Below, piece after piece: positions 1 to 8,294 of a stretch of DNA of 64,000 nucleotides. The stretch is from an uncultured Anaeroplasma sp. (lineage in GTDB: Bacteria > Bacillota_I > Bacilli_A > Acholeplasmatales > Anaeroplasmataceae): the NCBI GenBank assembly GCA_945919465.1, contig CAMEJG010000003.1, forward strand, positions 1 through 64,000, in the 5' to 3' direction. Under the pieces are notes generated by a model that was given only the letters and a program-made list of their open reading frames with translations, ran no database searches and was not told the DNA's origin. The position numbers and the translations under genes are program-made. Position 1 is the first letter of the stretch, and the number at the start of each line of letters is the position of its first letter.

Positions 1-188
1 AGTCTTGACTTTATTCCAACCAAAATTTTCAAATTTACTAATAAATAAAAAAGAGCCTTACTCGTGAATAAACGAGTGTGCGGCCCAGTCTCATCAACAT
101 AAAAAATAATACTTTGCTTTTCACTTATTAAAAGCTTTAATAAATCATTGATACCAATATTTTCTAATAATCTGTCATTAATATCCAT
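1..188 (-). CDS. partial ORF running off the window edge (MDINDRLLENIGINDLLKLLISEKQSIIFYVDETGPHTRLFTSKALFYLL...), function unknown
   Basis: Read manually: ATG at 188-186 (complement), GAGGTG-like RBS upstream, open to position 1. It contains a terminator-like hairpin, so coding status is uncertain. Confidence 0.35.
   Translation of the reverse strand, partial: MDINDRLLENIGINDLLKLLISEKQSIIFYVDETGPHTRLFTSKALFYLLVNLKILVGIKSR
47..92 (-). terminator. terminator-like hairpin (ACTCGT-N6-ACGAGT core, GAG/GCC...GGC-TC extension, U-run)
   Basis: Perfect 6-bp core at 60-65/72-77, followed on the minus strand by GGCTCTTTTTT. Confidence 0.45.
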
Positions 189-340
189 ACGACACCTCTA
201 TGTTTTTATTTTTTAATTATTAAATTGTATAAATGCTATTATTTCTAGACTTATTTTATAGTAGTTATTATAAAAAACAATAGAAATACTTATTTTAGAT
301 ATAATTCTATAAAATGAAACTTTTTTGATAATAAATATAG

Positions 341-379
341 AAAAAAACTCCGAAATTTTTTAGTAAAAATTTTGGAGTT
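341..379 (-). terminator. rho-independent terminator downstream of birA
   Basis: AACTCCGAAATTTTT / AAAAATTTTGGAGTT, 15-bp arms with one mismatch, U-run on the minus strand. Confidence 0.8.
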
Positions 380-387
380 AATTAATG

Positions 388-1089
388 TTATTTTATTATT
401 GCTTCCTTAAAGGTTATTTCATCACATTGTACTTCTTTTTTTATTCCATTATTGTCTAATAATAAATGTCCATCTTTTGTAATACCTAGGGCTTTATATT
501 CCTTATCATGATAAATTATTGTTCTATTAATAACCATACTATATTTAATGTATTCATTAATAATAGTATTATCATCTAAATGGATTAGCTTTTCGTATTC
601 TTCTAATATTGTTGAAATTATAATTTCTTTAGATAATTTTTTTATATCATTTATACCTATAGAATTAAATTCTTTTTTAGAAGTCATATTAATGCCAATA
701 CCAATTATTGATGCTTGAAATTTATCTTCATAAATATCTTCAATTAAGATACCTGAAAGTTTCTTTTCATTAAAATAAATATCATTTGGCCATTTTATTG
801 CAGGAACAAAGCCTAATCTAATAAAAGCAAGCTCCAGTGCTAGTGGAGCTATTATTTGATTAATATAATGCTTTTTAAAAACTATTGAAAAGCAAATATC
901 ATTATCACTTTTCCATACTCTATCAAATCTTCCTCTACCATTTGTTTGATTATCTGCAATTAAGATTGAATGGTCTTGAAATAAGATATGAGTAGCTTTT
1001 AAAAATGTATTAGTTGAATCTATTTCACTTACATGATAACATTTAAAATATTTAGAATAAGGATAATTATCTAAATATATACTAGTCAT
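388..1089 (-). CDS. birA: biotin--[acetyl-CoA-carboxylase] ligase
   Basis: GRGRFDRVW, KWPNDIYFNEKKLSGILIE motifs; last gene of an ACC/FAS cluster. Confidence 0.9.
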   Translation of the reverse strand: MTSIYLDNYPYSKYFKCYHVSEIDSTNTFLKATHILFQDHSILIADNQTNGRGRFDRVWKSDNDICFSIVFKKHYINQIIAPLALELAFIRLGFVPAIKWPNDIYFNEKKLSGILIEDIYEDKFQASIIGIGINMTSKKEFNSIGINDIKKLSKEIIISTILEEYEKLIHLDDNTIINEYIKYSMVINRTIIYHDKEYKALGITKDGHLLLDNNGIKKEVQCDEITFKEAIIK

Positions 1090-1990
1090 TTTTTAGATCC
1101 TTAATTAAGGCTTTATAGCCTTCTATATCAGATACATTATAGACCTTAATATTTCTATCAATTCTCTTAATAAAACCACTTAAGGCTTTTCCTGGTCCAA
1201 TCTCAACGAAGGTATCAACACCCATAGAAAGCATATAACGAATAGAATCCTCAAAATAAACACTATTACAAATTTGACGTTCTAATATTTCATTAAGATT
1301 ACCAGCTTCCTCATGACCTGATACATTATAGACAATCTTAACATTAGGAATATTTGGAATATAATTATCAAGCTTTTCTCTAAGCTTAAGTGATGCTGGT
1401 TTTAATAAAGAACTATGAAAAGCACCAGATACATTTAGTTCAATGATTCTTTTACAGCCAGCTTCATTTAGCTTTTTTATTGCATTATCTACTCCTAAAT
1501 TATCTCCAGTAATAGCTATTTGACCAGGACAATTATAATTAGCAATTTCACAAATACCATCAATATTCTTAATGCATTCTAAAATTGAATCTCTATCCAT
1601 TCCAATTACAGCTGCCATTTTAGTAGTACCAAGAGGTAGTGCATTTTGCATTAATTCACCACGAAAGGTAATAATTGAAATAGCATCCTCAATACTCCAA
1701 GTGTTTGCATATGCTAGTGCTGTATATTCTCCAAGTGAAAGACCACAAGCATATTCTGGAGTAATTCCTTCATTTTTAATTGCTGAGGATATAGCATAGC
1801 CTGTTAATAGCATTGCTTTTTGAGCATATGCTGTTTCATTAATTTTATTATCCTCATCATAAAAGCATAAATCTCTTATTTCTGGGAATTTATCATATAT
1901 TTCTTTTACTAATGGAAGCTCATTATAAAAATCTTGTCCCATTCCTTTAGCTTGACTACCTTGTCCAGCAAAGCAAAATCCAATTTTCAT
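1082..1990 (-). CDS. fabD: malonyl-CoA:ACP transacylase
   Basis: FCFAGQGSQAKGMG, GLSLGEYTAL, SGAFHSSLL, VEIGPGKALSGF. Confidence 0.95.
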   Translation of the reverse strand: MKIGFCFAGQGSQAKGMGQDFYNELPLVKEIYDKFPEIRDLCFYDEDNKINETAYAQKAMLLTGYAISSAIKNEGITPEYACGLSLGEYTALAYANTWSIEDAISIITFRGELMQNALPLGTTKMAAVIGMDRDSILECIKNIDGICEIANYNCPGQIAITGDNLGVDNAIKKLNEAGCKRIIELNVSGAFHSSLLKPASLKLREKLDNYIPNIPNVKIVYNVSGHEEAGNLNEILERQICNSVYFEDSIRYMLSMGVDTFVEIGPGKALSGFIKRIDRNIKVYNVSDIEGYKALIKDLKND

Positions 1991-1999
1991 ATAATTCTC

Positions 2000-2914
2000 C
2001 TATTTTATATTTCTGTATTTATTATATCTATTATCTAATAGTTCATTTAATGGAAGCTTTTGTAATTCAGTTATCTTATTATATAATCTATCCTTTAAAT
2101 CTGTAATAAAGGCATCAGATAAATGACGAATACCTCCAAGTGGTTCTTCAATGATTTCATCAACAATATTTACATCAACTAAGTCTTTACTTGTCATTTT
2201 CATCATTTCAGCTGCATCACTTACCTTAACAGTATCCTTAAATAGAATTGATGCAAAACCTTCAGGTGATAAAACTGAATATACTGCATTTTCAAACATA
2301 AATATATAATCTGAAACTGTAAGTGCTAAAGCACCACCACTTCCACCTTCTGATAATACTATCGCGATAACAGGGGTTTTTAATTTTGAAAATTCTAATA
2401 AATTCATAGCTATAGCACGAGCTTGACCACGCTCCTCTGCTCCCTTACCGGGATAAGCACCAGATGTATCTACTATAGTAATTATTGGTCTTTTAAATTT
2501 TTCTGCCTCATGAGCTAGTCTTAAGGTTTTTCTAAAACCCTCAGGTGAGGTCATTCCAAAGTTTCTTTTAATATTTTCTTGAGTATTACTACCCTTTGCT
2601 TGAGCTATAACTGTAACAGGCATATCCTTTAAAAAGCCTATACCTGCATAAATAGATTGATCTTCTGCATATAATTGATCGCCATGTAGCTCATAAAAAT
2701 CACTAATTAGAGCATCTACTAAAGCCTTACCCTTAACTCTTTTTTCACTTCTTGCAATACAAACTCTATCCCAAGCAGTTAAATTAGAATAGGTTTCCAT
2801 TTTTAAAGCTTCTAATTCCTTTTTTATAATTGGAAATTCCTCTGAATCAGTATCTAATGATACTAGTTTTTCCTTTAGGGCTTGTATTTTCTTTTCATTT
2901 TCATCTAATATCAT
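2000..2914 (-). CDS. accA: acetyl-CoA carboxylase carboxyltransferase subunit alpha
   Basis: AWDRVCIARSEKRVKGKALVDALI, GAYPGKGAEERGQARAIA, SEGGSGGALAL. Confidence 0.95.
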   Translation of the reverse strand: MILDENEKKIQALKEKLVSLDTDSEEFPIIKKELEALKMETYSNLTAWDRVCIARSEKRVKGKALVDALISDFYELHGDQLYAEDQSIYAGIGFLKDMPVTVIAQAKGSNTQENIKRNFGMTSPEGFRKTLRLAHEAEKFKRPIITIVDTSGAYPGKGAEERGQARAIAMNLLEFSKLKTPVIAIVLSEGGSGGALALTVSDYIFMFENAVYSVLSPEGFASILFKDTVKVSDAAEMMKMTSKDLVDVNIVDEIIEEPLGGIRHLSDAFITDLKDRLYNKITELQKLPLNELLDNRYNKYRNIK

Positions 2915-2915
2915 T

Positions 2916-3803
2916 TTATTTATAATTATGAAGTCTCAATAATAATGATAAAGTAGACTTCATATCCTTCCTTTCAACAATATTATCCATAAAGCCCTTA
3001 TCTAATAAAAACTCAGAGGTTTGGAATTCCTTAGGTAATACCTCTCTAATTGTTTTTTCAATAACTCTTTTTCCAGCAAAACCAATTAAGGTTTTAGGCT
3101 CAGCAAGAGTAATATCTGCTAAAGATGCAAATGATGCAGAAACACCACCAGTTGTTGGGTCTGTCAATACTGAAATATAAAGCTCTGATTCTTTAAGCTG
3201 ACCAATTGCCTGGCTAGTTTTTGCCATTTGGAATAAAGAAATTATTCCTTCTTGCATTCTAGCTCCACCAGAACAAGTGAATATAATTACAGGCAAATGC
3301 TCGCTAATAGCCTTTTCGCATAATAGGGTTATTTTTTCTCCACAAACACTACCCATACTTCCCATCATAAAATGACTATCCATAACACCAACTAAGGCAT
3401 TAATTCCATTTATTTTTCCTTTAGCACATAATACAGATTCATCAATTTCAGAATCCTTTTTAGCAGTTTCAAGCTTTTCCTTATATCCAGGGAAGTCTAA
3501 ATGCTTCTCCTCTAAATTTTCAAATAAAAGCTCATAGCCCTCATCTAAAACTAAATTCATTCTTTCTTTTGCATATAATCTATCATTATATCCACAAAAA
3601 GGACAAACCTTTAATGAGGAAATAAATTCCTCTTTAAAAATTCCTCTTCCACAATTACGACATTTAATCATTAAACCATCTGGAATTGTATTTATATTTA
3701 CCGCTGGTTCTTTTTTATTTCTAAGATTTAATTCCTCTAAAAGAGTATTAAACTCATCGATTTCTTCTTTACGCTTATTGAATACGTTTTGCATTATCAC
3801 CAA
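2916..3803 (-). CDS. accD: acetyl-CoA carboxylase carboxyltransferase subunit beta
   Basis: N-terminal Cys4 zinc motif (CRNC...CPFC), FTCSGGARMQEGI, DPTTGGVSASFA. Confidence 0.95.
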   Translation of the reverse strand: MVIMQNVFNKRKEEIDEFNTLLEELNLRNKKEPAVNINTIPDGLMIKCRNCGRGIFKEEFISSLKVCPFCGYNDRLYAKERMNLVLDEGYELLFENLEEKHLDFPGYKEKLETAKKDSEIDESVLCAKGKINGINALVGVMDSHFMMGSMGSVCGEKITLLCEKAISEHLPVIIFTCSGGARMQEGIISLFQMAKTSQAIGQLKESELYISVLTDPTTGGVSASFASLADITLAEPKTLIGFAGKRVIEKTIREVLPKEFQTSEFLLDKGFMDNIVERKDMKSTLSLLLRLHNYK

Positions 3804-5142
3804 GCTCCTTTAAAAATTTATCTATAAAGCCTGTATCATAATATCCTAAAATAAAGATAGGATGATGTAATAAGCCATAATGGAAATCTATTGTAGTCTT
3901 AACACCCTCAATAATCATTTCCTCTAAAGCCGCTCTCATTTTTCTTATACATTCCAATCTATTTGGAGCAAAAGCAATTAGCTTTAAGATCATAGAATCA
4001 TAATATGGTGGTATTTCATATCCAGAAAATACAGCACTATCAATACGAATTCCCTTACCACCAGGTAAATGTAGGAATGATATTTTACCTGGATTTGGTC
4101 TAAAATCATTTCTAATATCTTCAGCATTAATTCTACATTCCATTGCATATCCTAGTAAAGGTACATTTTCTTGCTTATATGATAAAGGTAGACCATAAGA
4201 TATTTTTATCATTTCTTTAACTAAATCGATATTTGTTATCGCTTCAGTAACAGAATGCTCAACCTGAATTCTTGTGTTCATTTCAATAAAATAATAATTT
4301 TCATCCTTATCTACCAAAAATTCAATTGTACCTACATTATCATAATTAACATATTTACAAGCCTTTATAGCATCCTCATAAAGTTTATTCTTTAGATTTC
4401 TTGAAATACTTTGACAAGGAGCTTCCTCAAGCATTTTTTGTTTACGACGCTGCATAGAGCAATTTCTTTCATATAAATGAATAGCATTACCATGAGTATC
4501 ACATAATACTTGGACCTCAATATGTTTTGGATTTAAAATATATTTTTCAATATATAATTCATCATTTGCAAAGAATTTTAATGCTTCTTCTTTTGCTTCA
4601 TTATATAAATTTTGAAAATCCTCATCATCCTCAACAAGACGAATTCCCTTACCTCCACCACCAGCAGAGGCCTTAATTAATACAGGATATCCTATTTCTC
4701 TTGCAATTTTTTGACCTTCTTCAATTCCTACTGCCTTATAAGAACCTGGTACAATAGATACACCAGCTTCCTTCATCATTTGAATTGCTTGACTTTTATT
4801 TCCCATTTTTTCCATCACAGATGGATTAGGACCAATCCATTTCATACCACACTTTATAACCATTGAGGCAAAAATAGGACTCTCTGATAAAAAGCCAAAG
4901 CCAGGATGTATCGCATCACAGCCTGTCAAACAAGCTGCTGATAAAATTCTTTCCATATTCAAATATGAATCTAAAGGGGATGCTCCTCCAATACAAACTG
5001 CTTCTGTTGCAAGCTCTCTATGTAGGGCATTCTCATCAGCCTTAGAATATACCGCAACTGTTTCAATACCCATTTCCTTACAGGCTCTAATGATTCTTAC
5101 TGCAATTTCCCCACGATTTGCAATTAAAATCTTTTTAAACAT
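3775..5142 (-). CDS. accC: acetyl-CoA carboxylase biotin carboxylase subunit
   Basis: MFKKILIANRGEIAVRIIRACKEMGI, KASAGGGGKGIR, EMNTRIQVEHSVTE. Confidence 0.96.
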   Translation of the reverse strand: MFKKILIANRGEIAVRIIRACKEMGIETVAVYSKADENALHRELATEAVCIGGASPLDSYLNMERILSAACLTGCDAIHPGFGFLSESPIFASMVIKCGMKWIGPNPSVMEKMGNKSQAIQMMKEAGVSIVPGSYKAVGIEEGQKIAREIGYPVLIKASAGGGGKGIRLVEDDEDFQNLYNEAKEEALKFFANDELYIEKYILNPKHIEVQVLCDTHGNAIHLYERNCSMQRRKQKMLEEAPCQSISRNLKNKLYEDAIKACKYVNYDNVGTIEFLVDKDENYYFIEMNTRIQVEHSVTEAITNIDLVKEMIKISYGLPLSYKQENVPLLGYAMECRINAEDIRNDFRPNPGKISFLHLPGGKGIRIDSAVFSGYEIPPYYDSMILKLIAFAPNRLECIRKMRAALEEMIIEGVKTTIDFHYGLLHHPIFILGYYDTGFIDKFLKELGDNAKRIQ

Positions 5143-5563
5143 TTTGAGCCTCTATTGCGAAAATATTAGCTCCAAATTCAACCATTTGACCTTCTTTAAC
5201 TAATATCTTCTTAACAATACCATCATAAGGAGCGTTAATTTCATTCATAACCTTCATAGCCTCAATAATACATAATTTTTGACCCTTTTTAACAAGGTCT
5301 CCTTCCTTAACAAAAGGTTCTCCTCCTTGATAAGGAGCTTCATGGAAGGTACCTACTAGTGGGGATGTAATATAAGAATCTGAATCAGTTGATTCTTGAT
5401 TATTACTTATTATAGTATTTGCATTATTTTCAAGAGGTAATATTACTTGAGGAGCATTATTTTTTTCAAGTTTAATCTTTATATTATCAATTTCCAAATC
5501 TATTGTATTAACATTAGATTTTTCAAACATTTGTATAATCTTTTCAACATCACTTAAATTCAT
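5135..5563 (-). CDS. accB: biotin carboxyl carrier protein of acetyl-CoA carboxylase
   Basis: Biotinylation motif EAMKVMNEI with C-terminal lipoyl/biotinyl fold. Confidence 0.93.
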   Translation of the reverse strand: MNLSDVEKIIQMFEKSNVNTIDLEIDNIKIKLEKNNAPQVILPLENNANTIISNNQESTDSDSYITSPLVGTFHEAPYQGGEPFVKEGDLVKKGQKLCIIEAMKVMNEINAPYDGIVKKILVKEGQMVEFGANIFAIEAQNV

Positions 5564-5564
5564 A

Positions 5565-5801
5565 TTACTTTTTCTCCTTTAGTTTAGCTTCTACTAAATC
5601 TACTACATCCTGAACTGTCTTTAAATCTTGAATATCTTCCCATGTCATTTGAATTTCAAATGATGTTTCAAGCTCAAGAATAAGCTCAACAGCATATAAG
5701 CTATCAATACCTAAATCATCCTTTAGCTTAGCGCTTGGCTTGATATTTTGATCATCAACATTAGCACATTCAATTAAAAGTCTTTTTATTTCTTCAAACA
5801 T
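5565..5801 (-). CDS. acpP: acyl carrier protein (start trimmed from the ORF track to MFEEIKRLL)
   Basis: LGIDSLYAVELILELE phosphopantetheine motif; the upstream extension in the track overlaps the end of bioY. Confidence 0.9.
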   Translation of the reverse strand: MFEEIKRLLIECANVDDQNIKPSAKLKDDLGIDSLYAVELILELETSFEIQMTWEDIQDLKTVQDVVDLVEAKLKEKK

Positions 5802-5817
5802 GGTAAAACCCTCATTT

Positions 5818-6381
5818 CTAATAAATTGGTTCAGCTTTAAGGAATATAAGATTACTAACACGTGAATATATAACTACCGCAATTACTACACTTATAGTAT
5901 CCTTTAAAAGGAATGGAAATAATCCTGCCTCTAATATAGAAATAACATTCTTATCCATACCTAAATAATAATTCATAATAATATACATATATATTAATCC
6001 TACAAAATCAATTATTAGTAAGCCTAATAACCCTTGAATCAAACCTAGAATATAGGATAATATTTTATTATTTGATTTTAGGCTTAATCCTGTTACAAAA
6101 ACAGATAATAAAAAGCCTAATATAAATCCGAAGCTTGGCTTAACTATATAATCAAATCCTCCTCCAGAAGAGAATACTGGAATTCCTAATAGTCCCATTA
6201 AAATATAGGCTAAAAATACAATCAAACCCTTTTTAAGCTTAAGTACATACCCAACCATAATAACTGCAAAGGTTTGTAAAGTAATAGGAATAGGACCAAT
6301 ATTTACACTTATTTTTGAACAAACAATCAATAAGGCAAGCATAATTGCCATTTGACATAGTTCATTAATTTTTATTTTCAT
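5818..6381 (-). CDS. bioY: biotin transporter BioY (ECF S component)
   Basis: BioY-like ...NIGPIPITLQTFAVIMVGYVL...GLLGIPVF; hydrophobic multi-TM; in an ACC/birA cluster. Confidence 0.88.
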   Translation of the reverse strand: MKIKINELCQMAIMLALLIVCSKISVNIGPIPITLQTFAVIMVGYVLKLKKGLIVFLAYILMGLLGIPVFSSGGGFDYIVKPSFGFILGFLLSVFVTGLSLKSNNKILSYILGLIQGLLGLLIIDFVGLIYMYIIMNYYLGMDKNVISILEAGLFPFLLKDTISVVIAVVIYSRVSNLIFLKAEPIY

Positions 6382-7105
6382 TTTTTTCTTCTTCCCAATG
6401 CATTGCTAAGAATGTTTTATAAGCTCCTACAGAAAAAGGTGGTTTTTTTAATAAAGACTTAGTTTCTTCTGATAAAAAACCATTATTAGCAAATTCTAAG
6501 CCTGCTTCTTTATATTTATTTAAAAACTTATTTAATTTATTTTCATTATGTAAATCAATTAATGTTTTAATTTGAGGTACATAAATACTGGTATAATTGT
6601 TTTTTCCACAAATACAATCATATTGAGTAGTTAATGAATCATATACAAAATAAGCCTCAGTATAGGCACATGAAGAAATAATAACAAGCTTTTGTCCTTC
6701 CTTAGGTGTTCTAATACCATGAAAAGGACTACCATCACTTGGTACTTCTTGACCACAATAGGTTGACATCATTGGCATCATTCTATCGGTAAATACCTTC
6801 ATAATTCCTGGCATTCCAAAAAAATATAAAGGAAATGATTCAATAACAATATCTGATTCTTCTATTTCTTTTTTTATATTATCAATATCATCATTATGAA
6901 TAACGCATTTACCCTCTGTTTTAGCCCAGCATGATAGACAACCAAGACATGGTGTTATTTTTAAATCAGCAATATTATAATACTTTACCTCATAACCACC
7001 ATCTTCAAGTCCTCTAACAAAAGCATTTGTAACATGTAAAGTAGAACTATTATTTCTTCTTGGACTGCCATTTAATACTATGGCTCTTTTAGAGCTTGAT
7101 GTCAT
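6365..7105 (-). CDS. NAD(P)H-dependent flavin oxidoreductase (flavodoxin-like fold), 246 aa
   Basis: LNGSPRRNNSST flavin-binding loop, PCLGCLSCW, SDIVIESFPLYFFGMPGIMKVFTDR; overlaps bioY and shares one nucleotide with fabZ. Confidence 0.75.
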   Translation of the reverse strand: MTSSSKRAIVLNGSPRRNNSSTLHVTNAFVRGLEDGGYEVKYYNIADLKITPCLGCLSCWAKTEGKCVIHNDDIDNIKKEIEESDIVIESFPLYFFGMPGIMKVFTDRMMPMMSTYCGQEVPSDGSPFHGIRTPKEGQKLVIISSCAYTEAYFVYDSLTTQYDCICGKNNYTSIYVPQIKTLIDLHNENKLNKFLNKYKEAGLEFANNGFLSEETKSLLKKPPFSVGAYKTFLAMHWEEEKNENKN

Positions 7106-7557
7106 TATTCTTCACTTCCATATATTTGAGATTTAAGAATCTGAGTGAATGTCATTTTACCCTTTGCATAAAGAGTACCCTCAACTAAAACACGCGCCTC
7201 AAACTCAGTTAAAGGTCCAATTACCTTTGATTTAGTAACAGTAATATCTAATTGATATCCTGGAATAACAGGCTTAATAAATTTAAATCCATCAACCTTT
7301 AATAATACATATACTTTATCAGTCGTAGTACCATCATCCTCCATTACAAGGCTAGATAATTGAGCACAAGCCTCAATTATTAATACACCTGGCATAATAG
7401 GCGAATCAGGAAAATGTCCCATGAAATATGGTTCATTAATTGAAACACATTTTATACCTCTAGCACTTTCATTTGGAGTTAATTCAATTACACGCTCAAT
7501 CATTTGAAATGGTGGGCGTTGTTTTAATCTTTTATTTATATCATTAATATTCATCAT
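7105..7557 (-). CDS. fabZ: 3-hydroxyacyl-ACP dehydratase
   Basis: PPFQMIERV, NEPYFMGHFPDSPIMPGVLIIEACAQ. Confidence 0.94.
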   Translation of the reverse strand: MMNINDINKRLKQRPPFQMIERVIELTPNESARGIKCVSINEPYFMGHFPDSPIMPGVLIIEACAQLSSLVMEDDGTTTDKVYVLLKVDGFKFIKPVIPGYQLDITVTKSKVIGPLTEFEARVLVEGTLYAKGKMTFTQILKSQIYGSEE

Positions 7558-8285
7558 AATGATAATCCTCCATCAATAGTAATTACTTGACCAGTAATAT
7601 AAGCCATTTCATCACTACATAATGAAGAAACTAAGGCTGCAACCTCACTTGATTTTCCTAGACGATGAAGTGGAATATTCTTTAAATATTCTTCCTTCTT
7701 TTCTTCTGGAATATGGTCAAGCATTTCAGTTTCTATAAATCCTGGAGCTACTGCATTAACTCTAATACCATATGGAGCAAGCTCCTTAGCTAGAGTATGA
7801 GTCATAGAATTAACTGCACCCTTTGTAGCACTATATACTCCTTGGCCTGGAAGTGCAAATTGACCACTAACAGATGACATATTTATAATAACACCTGATT
7901 TTTTCTTAAACATCTTAAGAGCACATTGTTGAGCACAATAAAAATAGCCCTTAACATTTAAATCAAAACAAGCATCAAGATTATCCTTATTAAGCATTAA
8001 TAATAATTCATCTCTAACAATTCCTGCATTATTAACTAATACATCAATTGTACCATAGGCTTTATAAACTTCTTTAACCATTCTTTTAACATCATCTAAA
8101 TTAGAAACATCAGCCTTACATACCATTCCATCGCCACCTAAAGCTTTTATTTCTTCAAGAGTATCTAAAGCCTTTTGGTCTGAATGACTATAATTAATTA
8201 CTACTGTATAGCCATCAGAAGCTAATCTAATAGCACATGCACGTCCAATTCCACGTGAAGCACCTGTAACAATCGCAACCTTCAT
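7554..8285 (-). CDS. fabG: 3-oxoacyl-ACP reductase
   Basis: SDR: TGASRGIG, NNAG, YSATKGAV, C-terminal ITGQVITIDGGLSL. Confidence 0.94.
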   Translation of the reverse strand: MKVAIVTGASRGIGRACAIRLASDGYTVVINYSHSDQKALDTLEEIKALGGDGMVCKADVSNLDDVKRMVKEVYKAYGTIDVLVNNAGIVRDELLLMLNKDNLDACFDLNVKGYFYCAQQCALKMFKKKSGVIINMSSVSGQFALPGQGVYSATKGAVNSMTHTLAKELAPYGIRVNAVAPGFIETEMLDHIPEEKKEEYLKNIPLHRLGKSSEVAALVSSLCSDEMAYITGQVITIDGGLSL

Positions 8286-8294
8286 AATATTCTC

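Noticed and set aside
1572-1799. Plus-strand 75-aa ORF inside fabD
   Set aside because: Fully antisense to a well-supported conserved gene; no RBS or motif.
5802-5861. N-terminal extension of the acyl carrier protein ORF (MLVILYSLKLNQFIRNEGFT)
   Set aside because: It overlaps the bioY 3' end and is not ACP-like; the normal start is MFEEIKRLL.
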